From: Xanthomonas campestris pv. phormiicola
Lineage (GTDB): Bacteria; Pseudomonadota; Gammaproteobacteria; Xanthomonadales; Xanthomonadaceae
Direction: 5' to 3'
Length of the DNA stretch: 64,000 bases
Assembly: GCA_025666215.1 (NCBI GenBank)
Contig: CP102593.1
Location: forward strand, 1,625,001 to 1,689,000
Position numbers and translations under genes: made by a program. Below the pieces are notes generated by a model. It was not told where the DNA came from, did no database searches, and saw only the letters and a program-made list of their open reading frames with translations. Shown here piece after piece: positions 54,006 to 62,713 of this stretch. Numbering within the stretch: the stretch's first letter is position 1; each line of letters opens with the position of its first letter.

Positions 54006-55604
54006 TCAGTCGTCGCGCAGCACGCTGCGGCCGCGGATCAGGTCGGCGGCGCGCTCGGCGATCATCATCGTCGGGCCGTTGGTGTTGCCGCTGACCAGGC
54101 GCGGCATCACCGATGCATCGACGACGCGCAGCCCCTCCAGTCCGCGCAGGCGCAGCTGCGGATCGACCACGGCCTGCGCATGGTTGCCCATGCGGCAGGT
54201 GCCGATCGGATGGTAGATGGTCTCGGCCTTGGCGCGGATGTAGGCGACCAGGCCGGCCTCGTCCAGGTCCTCGCGCACCGGCAGCAGCGGCGCGCCACGC
54301 CAGGGATCGAACGCCGGCTGCTGCAGGATGCGCCGCGCCAGGCGCGCGCATTCCACCAGCATGCGCAGGTCGAAGCCGTCCGGATCGCTGAGGTAGTTCG
54401 CCTGGATCCGCGCCGGCGTGCGCGGGTCGGCGTCGTTGAGCGACAGGCGGCCGCGGCTGCGCGGCTGCAGGTGGCAGGCGTGCAGGGTGAAGCCGTCGCC
54501 GGGCAGCCGGTTGCGGCCGTGGTCGTCGAGCATCGCCGGCACGAAGTGCAGCTGGATGTCGGCGCGCGCGTCCGGCGCCAGCGGCGAGCGGATGAAGCCG
54601 CCGGCCTCGGCGATGTTGCTGCTGCCGGCGCCGCGGTGGCCGCGCAGGAAATAGTCGAAGGCGATCTTCAGCTGGTTGCGGCGGTCGTAGCTGATGCCCG
54701 GGCGGGTGCGGTACAGCGTGCACACGTCCAGATGGTCCTGCAGGTTGGCGCCGATCTGCGGCTGGTCCAGGCGCACCGTGATGCCATGGCGCTGCAGTTC
54801 GTCGGCCGGGCCGATGCCCGAGAGCATCAGCAGCTGCGGCGAATTCACCGCGCCGGCGCTGAGCAGCACCTCGCGTGCGGCCCGCGCCTGCACTTCGGCG
54901 CCGCGTTGCGCGTAGGCGACGCCGACCACGCGTTCGCCCTCGAGCAGCAGGCGCAGCACCAGCGCGTCGGTGATCACCTGCAGGTTGGCGCGTGCCTGCG
55001 CCGGCGCCAGGTAGGCGACCGCCGCCGAGCAGCGCGCGCCGTCCTTCTGGGTGACCTGGTACAGGCCCACGCCCTGTTGCTGCGGGCCGTTGAAATCGCG
55101 GTTGTGGGCGAAACCGGCCTGTTGCCCGGCGGCGATGAACACGTCGGACAGCGGGTTGTGGTAGCGCAGATCGGACACGTGCAGCGGACCGTCGCCGCCG
55201 TGCAGCGCATCGCCGCCGCCGCTGTTGCGCTCGCTGCGCCGGAAATACGGCAGCACGCCCCGCCAGTCCCAACCCTCGGCGCCGTCGGCGGCCCAGTCGT
55301 CGTAGTCGGCCGGCACGCCGCGCACGTAGCACATCGCGTTGATCGAACTGGAGCCGCCCAACACCTTGCCGCGCGGCCACCACAGGCGCCGATCGTTCAA
55401 GTGCGGCTCCGGCGCGGTGAGGTAGTTCCAGTTGATGCGGCGATTGCCGGTCAGCCGCGCCAGGCCCGCCGGCATGTGGATGAAGGGATTGCGGTCGCGC
55501 GGCCCGGCCTCGATCAGCAGCACCTTGCAATCGCGATCCTCGCTGAGCCGGTTGGCCAGCACGCAGCCTGCCGAGCCTGCGCCGATGATGATGTAGTCGT
55601 ACAC
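54006..55604 (-). CDS. GMC-family FAD oxidoreductase
   Basis: A 532-residue flavoprotein. FAD site [19 protein letters not shown] at the N-terminus, GMC signature 1 [19 protein letters not shown] near residue 80, signature 2 [17 protein letters not shown] near 250, and the active-site His in [10 protein letters not shown] near 460. It resembles choline-dehydrogenase-like and aliphatic-alcohol dehydrogenases (AlkJ/BetA type). No betaine genes are near, so an alcohol substrate is more likely. It is convergent with the DMT gene and divergent from the next. Confidence 0.9.
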   Translation of the reverse strand: MYDYIIIGAGSAGCVLANRLSEDRDCKVLLIEAGPRDRNPFIHMPAGLARLTGNRRINWNYLTAPEPHLNDRRLWWPRGKVLGGSSSINAMCYVRGVPADYDDWAADGAEGWDWRGVLPYFRRSERNSGGGDALHGGDGPLHVSDLRYHNPLSDVFIAAGQQAGFAHNRDFNGPQQQGVGLYQVTQKDGARCSAAVAYLAPAQARANLQVITDALVLRLLLEGERVVGVAYAQRGAEVQARAAREVLLSAGAVNSPQLLMLSGIGPADELQRHGITVRLDQPQIGANLQDHLDVCTLYRTRPGISYDRRNQLKIAFDYFLRGHRGAGSSNIAEAGGFIRSPLAPDARADIQLHFVPAMLDDHGRNRLPGDGFTLHACHLQPRSRGRLSLNDADPRTPARIQANYLSDPDGFDLRMLVECARLARRILQQPAFDPWRGAPLLPVREDLDEAGLVAYIRAKAETIYHPIGTCRMGNHAQAVVDPQLRLRGLEGLRVVDASVMPRLVSGNTNGPTMMIAERAADLIRGRSVLRDD

Positions 55605-55781
55605 CCGCGGTTCCCCTGTTTCGTGGCGCCGACGCTAGTCGCCGCGGATAGAGCATATGCTCGGCGCGCGCTGCGGCGTGCAGATGCCGCGCCCGGCATG
55701 CATCTGCGCGCGGCGGCGGCGCTGGCGATGTTGCAGTGCATCGGCTACCGTGCGCGCAACCACCCGGCGAACGGCAGGCCG

Positions 55782-57092
55782 ATGCAAGCGGAAAACAAGC
55801 GCGTCCACACCGGCGAGCTGCGCGCGGTGCTGCTGTCCTTCGTCTATTTCTTCTGCGTGCTGTCGGCTTACTACGTGATCCGGCCGGTGCGCGAGCAGCT
55901 GGCCGCGGCGGTCGGCTCGACCCAGCTGCCCTGGTTCTACATGGCCACCTTCGTCGCCACGCTGCTGCTGACCCCGCTGTTCGCGTGGATGGCGGCGCGC
56001 TGGCCGCGGCGGATCGTGGTGCCGGCGGTGTACGTGTTCTTCGCGCTGTGCCTGCTCGGCTTCGTGCCGCTGTTCAGCGGCCATGGCGGACTCGGTCCGC
56101 GCGTGCTGGGCATCGTGTTCTTCGTCTGGGTCAGCGTGTTCAACCTGTTCGTGGTGTCGGTGTTCTGGAGTTTCATGGCCGACATCTGGAGCAACGAACA
56201 GGCGCGGCGGCTGTTCCCGCTGATCGGCCTGGGCGGCACCGCCGGCGCGGTGGCCGGGCCGCTGCTGACCCGCGGGCTGGTCGGGGTGATCGGCGTGGCG
56301 CCGTTGCTGGTGGTATCGGCGGCGTTGCTCGGCGTCGCCCTGGTGTGCGTGGTCCTGCTCGGGCGCTGGGCGCGGGTGCATGGCGCGCGCCGCCACGACG
56401 TCGGCCACGAGGCGGCGGTCGGCGGCGGCATGTTCGACGGCCTCAAGCAGATCCTGGCCAATCCGTTCATGCGCGGCATGGCGCTGCTGATGCTGCTGGG
56501 CGACTGCATCGGCACGGCCGGCTATGCGCTGATGACCGATTACTCCGGCGCCACCTTCCACAACGCGGTCGAGCGCACCCAGTTCGCCGCCGACATCGAT
56601 ATGCTGACCAATGTGCTGCAGGTCGCGGTGCAGATCACCGTGACCCGCTGGCTGCTGATGAAGAAGGGCGCCGGCGCGGTGATCGCGCTGTGGGCGCTGG
56701 TCAGCGTGGGCGCGTTGGTGGCGACCGCGTTGTCGCCCGATCCGTATGCCCTGGCGGTGTGGATCGTGCCCTGGGTGGTGTTGCCGGTGGTGATCACCCG
56801 TTCGCTGACCTACGGCATGGTCGGCCCGGCACGCGAATCGCTGTACACGCGGGTGCCGCGGCAACTGCGCTACCAGGGCAAGAACGCGGTGGATACGGCG
56901 GTGTGGCGTGCCGGCGACGTGGCCGTCACCTCGGCGATGATCGGCCTGCGCACGCTGGGTGTGGGCGTGCCCGGTTTCGCCGCGCTGGCGGCGCTGGCGG
57001 CAACGCTCTCCGGTGTCATCGGCTGGCGCCTGGCGCGTGCGGTCGAAAGCGCCGCGCCCGTTGCAGCGGCGCAGACGCCCCCGACGCGCTGA
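55782..57092 (+). CDS. MFS-like carrier, NTP/NDP exchanger-related
   Basis: A 436-residue protein with 12 membrane helices. The N-terminal SFVYFFCVLSAYYVIRPVREQ and SFMADIWSNEQARRLFPLIGLGG are typical of proteins annotated as NTP/NDP exchange transporters in proteobacteria. Free-living members are unlikely to import ATP, so the substrate is open. ATG 55782 is chosen; two upstream in-frame starts have no better ribosome site. Confidence 0.8.
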   Translation: MQAENKRVHTGELRAVLLSFVYFFCVLSAYYVIRPVREQLAAAVGSTQLPWFYMATFVATLLLTPLFAWMAARWPRRIVVPAVYVFFALCLLGFVPLFSGHGGLGPRVLGIVFFVWVSVFNLFVVSVFWSFMADIWSNEQARRLFPLIGLGGTAGAVAGPLLTRGLVGVIGVAPLLVVSAALLGVALVCVVLLGRWARVHGARRHDVGHEAAVGGGMFDGLKQILANPFMRGMALLMLLGDCIGTAGYALMTDYSGATFHNAVERTQFAADIDMLTNVLQVAVQITVTRWLLMKKGAGAVIALWALVSVGALVATALSPDPYALAVWIVPWVVLPVVITRSLTYGMVGPARESLYTRVPRQLRYQGKNAVDTAVWRAGDVAVTSAMIGLRTLGVGVPGFAALAALAATLSGVIGWRLARAVESAAPVAAAQTPPTR

Positions 57093-57177
57093 GCCTGCGC
57101 GCGCGCCGTACGCCCCCGCTGCCGGCCGCCGCGCCAGCCGCTATGCTGTGCATCCTCTTTCGCCGATGGACGCGCGC

Positions 57178-57531
57178 ATGACCCTGCTGGCCTCGATCCT
57201 GGTATGCCTGGTGGCCTGGCTGCACGTCTACATCCTGGTGCTGGAGATGTTCCTGTGGACCCGCCCGCTGGGCATGAAGGTGTTCCGCAACACGCCGGAC
57301 AAGGCGCAGCTGACCAAGGTGCTGGCAGCCAACCAGGGCCTGTACAACGGCTTCCTCGCCGCCGGCCTGGGCTGGGGCGTGGCGGCGCAGCGCGTGGACG
57401 TGATGCTGTTCTTCCTGGGCTGCGTGGTCGTGGCCGGACTGTACGGCGCATGGAGCGTCAGCCGCCGCATCCTGTTCGTGCAGGCGCTGCCGGCGGCGCT
57501 GGCGAGCGCGGCGGTGCTGCTGGCGTATTGA
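57178..57531 (+). CDS. DUF1304 membrane protein
   Basis: A 117-residue protein with four membrane helices. LVAWLHVYILVLEMFLWTRP and LAANQGLYNGFLAAGLGWG are the DUF1304 signature. The function is unknown. An in-frame ATG at 57166 is an alternative start. Confidence 0.9.
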   Translation: MTLLASILVCLVAWLHVYILVLEMFLWTRPLGMKVFRNTPDKAQLTKVLAANQGLYNGFLAAGLGWGVAAQRVDVMLFFLGCVVVAGLYGAWSVSRRILFVQALPAALASAAVLLAY

Positions 57532-57557
57532 GCGAGGCAGGGCGTGCTGCCTCGCCC

Positions 57558-58034
57558 TTAGCCTTTCGCCGGCGTGCGCGGCGACACCCACATGGCGATG
57601 CTGGCGAAGAACACCACCTGTTCGCGGTCGTCGCGGATCTCCACGCTGACCGGCAGCTCGTAGCCGCTGTCGGCGGCCACGATCGCCAGGTCCGGCGTCG
57701 CCACCGCGTGCATCGTGCCGCTGGCCTTGCTGCGGTATTCGACGCGCATGCCCTTGGGAATCCAGCGCATCGACGGCGGCAGGCTGGCATCGACCATGAC
57801 CCCGCCGGCCAACTCGGCCAGGTTGCACAGCGCGATCGCATGCACGGTGCCGAGGTGGTTGCTGACGCGGCGCCGATGCGCGATGCGCGCCTCGCAGCGG
57901 CCCGGCTGCAGCACGGTGATGCGCGGGGCGATGCTCGCGAAGTAGGGCGCCTTGAAGCAAACGGCGCGGGAAAACAGCCATTGCCCGGCCGGCCAGCGCT
58001 GCATGCGTCGATAGAGCGACAGCAGTTTGCTCAT
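57558..58034 (-). CDS. DUF4442 hotdog-fold protein (thioesterase-like)
   Basis: A 158-residue protein of the DUF4442 hotdog group: GRCEARIAHRRRVSNHLGTVHAIALCNLAELAGG carries the conserved N-H-x-G-T-x-H-A core near residue 60. It is likely an acyl-CoA thioesterase. It lies 69 bases downstream of fadE in the same direction, in keeping with fatty-acid metabolism. Confidence 0.85.
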   Translation of the reverse strand: MSKLLSLYRRMQRWPAGQWLFSRAVCFKAPYFASIAPRITVLQPGRCEARIAHRRRVSNHLGTVHAIALCNLAELAGGVMVDASLPPSMRWIPKGMRVEYRSKASGTMHAVATPDLAIVAADSGYELPVSVEIRDDREQVVFFASIAMWVSPRTPAKG

Positions 58035-58103
58035 GGTGCGTGCCTCAAATGAAGACGGCGGACCGAAGTCCGCCGTCGTGATGAGCGTATTGCCGAGTGG
58101 GTT

Positions 58104-60584
58104 TCAGGCCGCTTCGCGCGAATGGTCGTCGCCGGCCGTGGCACGGTGGTAGTAGCTGGCCGAGCGCAGTTCGTCGGCATCGAAATCGTCCACGCTGATC
58201 GTGTCCATGGTGATCTCGCGCAGTTCCTCCAGCTGGCGGCGCTCGTCGGCCGACAGCACGCCTTCGCGCACCGCTTCGTCCAGCTGCGCGGCGAAGTCCA
58301 GCGCCTCGATGCCCTTGCTCTTGAGCGCCTTCAGGAACTTGCGCTCGACCGGCTCGGCCAGCACCGCCTTGGTCAGGTAGCTGGCGATACGGCCTCCCGG
58401 GTTGTTCTCGCACGGGGTCAGGAACACGCCCTGGCCCAGACGGTCGCGGGCTTCGTTCGGCGTCATCAGCAGCGCGGCGACGCGGTGGCCCAGGCGGTCG
58501 CCCGGGGCTTCGGCGCGGCGGCCCCACGGGAAGATCAGCGCCCACATCAGCCAGCCCACCGGACGGATCGGGAAGTTGCGCAGCGCCGCGGACAGCGCCA
58601 GTTCGATCTTGTGCACGCTGTCGTGGAACGCCCAGGCCAGCAGCGGCTGGTCGGTGGCCGGCGCGCCGTCGTCGTGATAGCGCTTGAGCATCGCGCTGGT
58701 CATGTAGATGTGGCTCAGCACGTCGCCCAGGCGGCCGGACAGCGATTCCTTGAACTTCAGCTTGCCGCCGAGCATCAGCATCGACACGTCGGCCATCAGC
58801 GCCAGGTTCGCCGAATAGCGGTCCAGCTTGCGGAAGAAGCGGCGGGTGTAGGCGTCGCCGGGCGCCGCGCCGATGCGTGCGGCGGTCAGGCCGAACCACA
58901 GCGAGCGCACCGCGTTGGAGATCGCGAAGCCGATATGGCCGAACAGGTTGCGGTCGAACTCGTCGAGGCCGGCCTTGTGGTCCGGGTTGCCGGCGGCCTT
59001 CATCTCCTTCATCACCCACGGATGGCACAGGATCGCGCCCTGGCCGAAGATCAGCAGGCTGCGGGTCATGATGTTGGCGCCTTCCACGGTGATCGCGATC
59101 GGCGCCGCCTGCCAGCTGCGGCCGGCGAAGTTGCGCGGCCCGAGGATGATGCCCTTGCCGCCGACCACGTCCATCACGTCGCTGATGACTTCGCGGCTCA
59201 TCGTGGTGCAGTGGTATTTGGCGATCGCCGACGGCACCGACGGCACGTCGCCGCGGTCCACCGCCGCGGCGGTGGCCTGGGCCAGCGCACTGATCGCATA
59301 TGCCTTGCCGCCGATCCGCGCCAGCGCTTCCTCCACGCCCTCGAAGCGGCCGACCGACAGGCCGAACTGCTTGCGGATGCGCGCGTAGGCGCCGGTCACC
59401 ACCGCGCCGTACTTGGCGCCGCCGCTGGCGGTGGAGGGCAGGGTGATCGAGCGGCCCACGGCCAGGCACTCGTTGAGCATGTTCCAGCCCTTGCCGACCA
59501 TGTCCACGCCGCCGATCAGCTGGCTGAGCGGGATGAACACCTCGCGGCCGTGGATCGGGCCGTTCTGGAACGGCGAGTTCAGCGGGAAGTGGCGGCGCCC
59601 GATCTCGACGCCGGGGGTCTCGCGCGGCAGCAGCGCCAGGGTGATGCCGATGTCCTTGGTGTCGCCGATCAGCCCGTCCGGGTCGTACATGCGGAACGCC
59701 AGGCCGACCAGCGTGGCCACCGGCGCCAGGGTGATGTAGCGCTTGTCGAAGGTCAGCTTGACGCCGAGCACGTTGGCGCCGTTCCACTCGCTCTTGCAGA
59801 CGATGCCGTAGTCGGGAATCGAGGTCGCATCGGAGCCGGCGAACGGGCCGGTCAGGCCGAAGCACGGCACTTCCTGGCCGACCGCCAGGCGCGGCAGGTA
59901 ATAGTCCTTCTGCTCCTTGGAGCCGTAGTGCAGCAGCAGTTCGCCCGGGCCCAGCGAATTGGGCACGCCGACGGTGGAGCTGACCACGCTCGACACCGAA
60001 GCGATCTTCTGGATCACCTTGTGATGGGCCAGCGCCGAGAAGCCCAGGCCGCCGTATTCCTTCGGAATGATCATGCCGAAGAAGCGGTGCTTCTTGATGA
60101 AGCTCCACAGCTCCGGCGGCAGGTCGGCATGGACGTGGGTGATTTCCCAGTCGTTGGTCATCCGGCACAGCTCTTCCACCGGGCCGTCGAGGAAGGCCTG
60201 CTCCTCGGCGGTCAGCTGCGGCTTCGGATAATCGAGCAGCTTCTGCCAGTCCGGATCGCCGCTGAACAGTTCGCCCTCGAAGCCGACCGAACCGGTTTCC
60301 AGCGCGATCCGCTCGGTCTGCGACAGCGGCGGCAGCACCTTGCGGAACACCTTCAGCATCGGCGCGGTGAGCAGCGGCTTGCGCACGAACGGCAACAGCA
60401 GCGGCACCGCGACCAGCGCCAACAGCACGGCGGCGACGATGGTGGCGGTGTGGTTGGCGCCGAGCAGCCAGCATGCGACCAGCAGCGTGGCGCTCAGCGC
60501 GGCCCAGACGGCGAGCCGCATGCGGTGATAGGCGGCGAAGGCGCCTGCCAACAACAACACGAGGAAGGGTGCGACGATGCTCAT
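58104..60584 (-). CDS. fadE: acyl-CoA dehydrogenase, long FadE type
   Basis: An 826-residue protein of the long FadE class. Residues 1-70 have two or three membrane segments. The acyl-CoA dehydrogenase core (about 120-520) contains HRFFGMIIPKEYGGLGFSALAH, FGLTGPFAGSDATSIPDYG, and MSREVISDVMDVVGGKGI. A DUF1974 domain follows (about 540-820). It catalyses the first step of beta-oxidation with FAD. Its start overlaps the upstream hydrolase stop by 4 bases (ATGA), so the genes form an operon under the hydrolase promoter. Confidence 0.95.
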   Translation of the reverse strand: MSIVAPFLVLLLAGAFAAYHRMRLAVWAALSATLLVACWLLGANHTATIVAAVLLALVAVPLLLPFVRKPLLTAPMLKVFRKVLPPLSQTERIALETGSVGFEGELFSGDPDWQKLLDYPKPQLTAEEQAFLDGPVEELCRMTNDWEITHVHADLPPELWSFIKKHRFFGMIIPKEYGGLGFSALAHHKVIQKIASVSSVVSSTVGVPNSLGPGELLLHYGSKEQKDYYLPRLAVGQEVPCFGLTGPFAGSDATSIPDYGIVCKSEWNGANVLGVKLTFDKRYITLAPVATLVGLAFRMYDPDGLIGDTKDIGITLALLPRETPGVEIGRRHFPLNSPFQNGPIHGREVFIPLSQLIGGVDMVGKGWNMLNECLAVGRSITLPSTASGGAKYGAVVTGAYARIRKQFGLSVGRFEGVEEALARIGGKAYAISALAQATAAAVDRGDVPSVPSAIAKYHCTTMSREVISDVMDVVGGKGIILGPRNFAGRSWQAAPIAITVEGANIMTRSLLIFGQGAILCHPWVMKEMKAAGNPDHKAGLDEFDRNLFGHIGFAISNAVRSLWFGLTAARIGAAPGDAYTRRFFRKLDRYSANLALMADVSMLMLGGKLKFKESLSGRLGDVLSHIYMTSAMLKRYHDDGAPATDQPLLAWAFHDSVHKIELALSAALRNFPIRPVGWLMWALIFPWGRRAEAPGDRLGHRVAALLMTPNEARDRLGQGVFLTPCENNPGGRIASYLTKAVLAEPVERKFLKALKSKGIEALDFAAQLDEAVREGVLSADERRQLEELREITMDTISVDDFDADELRSASYYHRATAGDDHSREAA

Positions 60585-61501
60585 GGGCTTGCTCCGGGGA
60601 CATGCTCGGTAACGGCGGACGGTGCGCCGGCGCTAGCCGGTGGCAGTGCGTCCAGATAATGCAACACAGTGGCGGTAAACGCGGCGTTGTCGTCGCCGGC
60701 CAGCATATGCGTGGCCTCGGGCAGGTGCACATGCTGCGCATGCGGCACCAACGACAGGAATTCTTCGATGGTCTGCGGGGTGACCAGATCGCTGCGCCCG
60801 CCGCTGACCAGCAGCACCGGGCAGTGCACGTTGCTGGCTGCCTGCGCGATCGCGGCCTGGTGCTGCTCGCCATCGCGCGCCAGCTCCTCGACCAGGCGCG
60901 GGTCCCAGTGCCAGTACCAGCGGCCGTCGGCGTGCCGGCGCAGGACGCTGCGCAGCGCCTCGGTCGACTTGCGCGCGCGCTGCGGCAGATAGGCGGCGAT
61001 GGCATCGCCTGCTTCGTCCAGCGTGGCGAAGCCGTGCGGATGCGCGGTCATGAAGGCGAGGATGCGTTCGACCCCGGCCGGTTGCCAGCGCGGGGTGATA
61101 TCGACCAGCACCATCGCGCGGAACAGGCCCGGCCAGCGCGCCTCGGCCATCAGCCCGAACAGGCCGCCCATCGAGGCGGCGACCAGCACCGGCGCCGGCG
61201 CCATTTCGCCGGCGACCACGATCAGGTCGTCGGTGAACTGCTCGCCGCGGTAGGGCAGGGCGGCGGGATTGCGGGTGGAGTCGCCATGGCCGCGCGCGTC
61301 GTAGGCGACGCTGCGGTAGCCGTGGGCCTGCAACGCCGCGGCGCTGCCCATCCAGGCATGCCGGGTCTGCCCGAAGCCGTGCGCGAACAGCACGCTGCCC
61401 GCAGCGCCGGGCGCGATGACGGTCGCGGCCAGCTGCATGTCGTCCGCGCCGGCGAGCAGGGCGGAGGCGGCCATCGGCATGCGGGAGGGAGAGGAAACCA
61501 T
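60581..61501 (-). CDS. alpha/beta hydrolase, first gene of the fadE operon
   Basis: A 306-residue alpha/beta hydrolase: SVLFAHGFGQTRHAWMG near residue 38, AYDARGHGDS near 70, nucleophile Ser in VAASMGGLFG near 106, and a C-terminal catalytic His in EATHMLAGDD. It may be a lipase/esterase or thioesterase feeding fadE. The ATG at 61501 lies about 7 bases after a CATACT -10 box, so the mRNA would be leaderless, which explains the lack of a ribosome site. An alternative ATG at 61480 also lacks one. Confidence 0.85.
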   Translation of the reverse strand: MVSSPSRMPMAASALLAGADDMQLAATVIAPGAAGSVLFAHGFGQTRHAWMGSAAALQAHGYRSVAYDARGHGDSTRNPAALPYRGEQFTDDLIVVAGEMAPAPVLVAASMGGLFGLMAEARWPGLFRAMVLVDITPRWQPAGVERILAFMTAHPHGFATLDEAGDAIAAYLPQRARKSTEALRSVLRRHADGRWYWHWDPRLVEELARDGEQHQAAIAQAASNVHCPVLLVSGGRSDLVTPQTIEEFLSLVPHAQHVHLPEATHMLAGDDNAAFTATVLHYLDALPPASAGAPSAVTEHVPGASP

Positions 61502-61551
61502 ACGAGTTAGTATGGATGAGTCGCCAGCGATGTCAATACGATGCAGTATGG
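61498..61551 (-). promoter_or_regulatory. fadE-operon promoter bracketed by two TetR-type operators
   Basis: On the minus strand TTGACA (61531-61536), 16-base spacer, CATACT (61509-61514). Two inverted repeats ATAC-N6-GTAT lie at 61500-61513 (covering the -10 and start codon) and 61536-61549 (at the -35). Their centres are 36 bp apart. The divergent TetR gene is the obvious ligand-responsive repressor. Confidence 0.75.
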
Positions 61552-61640
61552 AAACGAAAAGCCAATGTTGTCGGGCATTTGCGTGCGATTCATGGAGGGC
61601 ACATACTGCAATCGACTCCCCCGTATGGTTAAATCGACGG

Positions 61641-62252
61641 ATGAACAATGTCTCCGTGTCTTCCACCGACGATGCCGCCGCTCCCAGCGGTGGCCGCAAC
61701 AACCGACTCAGCGCCGAGGATTGGGCGCAGGCCGCACTGGACCTGATCGCCGAACAGGGCGTCAACTCGGTGGCGGTGGAACCGCTGGCACGGCGTCTGG
61801 GCGTGACCAAGGGCAGCTTCTACTGGCATTTTCCTTCGCGCGATGCCTTGCTGCAGGCGGCGCTGGAGCGCTGGGAACTGGTCGAGCAGCAACAGGTGTT
61901 CGGCAGCCTGGAAGAGGTGCCGGATCCGCGCACCCGGCTGCGTGCGCTGTTCCAGCTGGTCGCGCACGAGGTCAAGCCGCACATCATCTACAGCGAGTTG
62001 CTGAAGGCGCTGGACCATCCGGCGGTGCGCCCGGTCATCGACCGGGTCTCGCAGCGGCGCATGGAGTACCTGATCGCCTCGTTCCGCCAGGCCGGCCTCA
62101 GCCGCACCGATGCCCAGCACCGCGCCCGCCTGGCCTACGCGGCCTACGTCGGCTTCCTGCAGCTGTCGCTGCAGCTGCACCAGCCCAAGCAGGCGCGCGA
62201 GGAATTCGAGGCCTACGTCGAACACGTGATCGTGACCCTGATCCCGGGGTGA
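61641..62252 (+). CDS. TetR-family repressor of the fadE operon
   Basis: A 203-residue regulator. The N-terminal helix-turn-helix is AEDWAQAALDLIAEQG...VEPLARRLGVTKGSFYWHF (about residues 28-70); the remainder is the ligand domain. It is divergent from the alpha/beta hydrolase-fadE unit. Twin ATAC-N6-GTAT sites overlap that promoter, and a looser ATAC...GTAT pair lies before its own start (61609-61627). It probably senses acyl-CoA, as similar regulators do. Start 61641 is the first ATG giving a normal TetR N-terminus. Confidence 0.9.
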   Translation: MNNVSVSSTDDAAAPSGGRNNRLSAEDWAQAALDLIAEQGVNSVAVEPLARRLGVTKGSFYWHFPSRDALLQAALERWELVEQQQVFGSLEEVPDPRTRLRALFQLVAHEVKPHIIYSELLKALDHPAVRPVIDRVSQRRMEYLIASFRQAGLSRTDAQHRARLAYAAYVGFLQLSLQLHQPKQAREEFEAYVEHVIVTLIPG

Positions 62253-62655
62253 TGTTCGTGTCTGGCTGGTGTTTCTGCGAGAGTGGTCTTGCGGGCGTGG
62301 GCGAGTTGCGGGAAAGAGTTGTAATGCGTATGCATCAGCTGAACTCCTGTTCCGTCGCTATCTCGTAGTACCTTTCCACGCCGACTTCAAGCACACGCGT
62401 ACCTAGCATGTAGTGCTGCGAAATACGAATGAGCGTGGGACGATCGGGCGTGCAGGATAAGGGCATGCCTGTTCGCTTGGTCCCTCGCTCAGGATTGCGT
62501 TTTCAACGTTCACGTCAATGTTGCACAAGGCTGCCAAGTGAAGCGGCGATGCTTCGCTGGAGCCGCTGTCGAAGTGCTTCGTGCAATTTGCCGTCGCGAC
62601 GTGTGATTCCTCTCAAAGATCGCGAATCGGGCAGTTTCCGGCTGTCGTACTATCC
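62253..62655. other. intergenic stretch without a gene
   Basis: About 400 bases between the TetR gene and the TBDR terminator. The plus-strand frame from 62429 runs antisense into the TBDR gene and is not credible. Confidence 0.6.
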
Positions 62656-62660
62656 AAAAA

Positions 62661-62686
62661 ACAACGGCTCCTTTCGGAGCCGTTGT
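62661..62686 (-). terminator. terminator of TBDR4
   Basis: A perfect 11-bp stem ACAACGGCTCC/GGAGCCGTTGT with a TTTC loop; on the minus strand followed by T-rich TTTTTTGGATA. Confidence 0.92.
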
Positions 62687-62713
62687 CGTATCAATGCTGC
62701 AGATTGCAAACGA

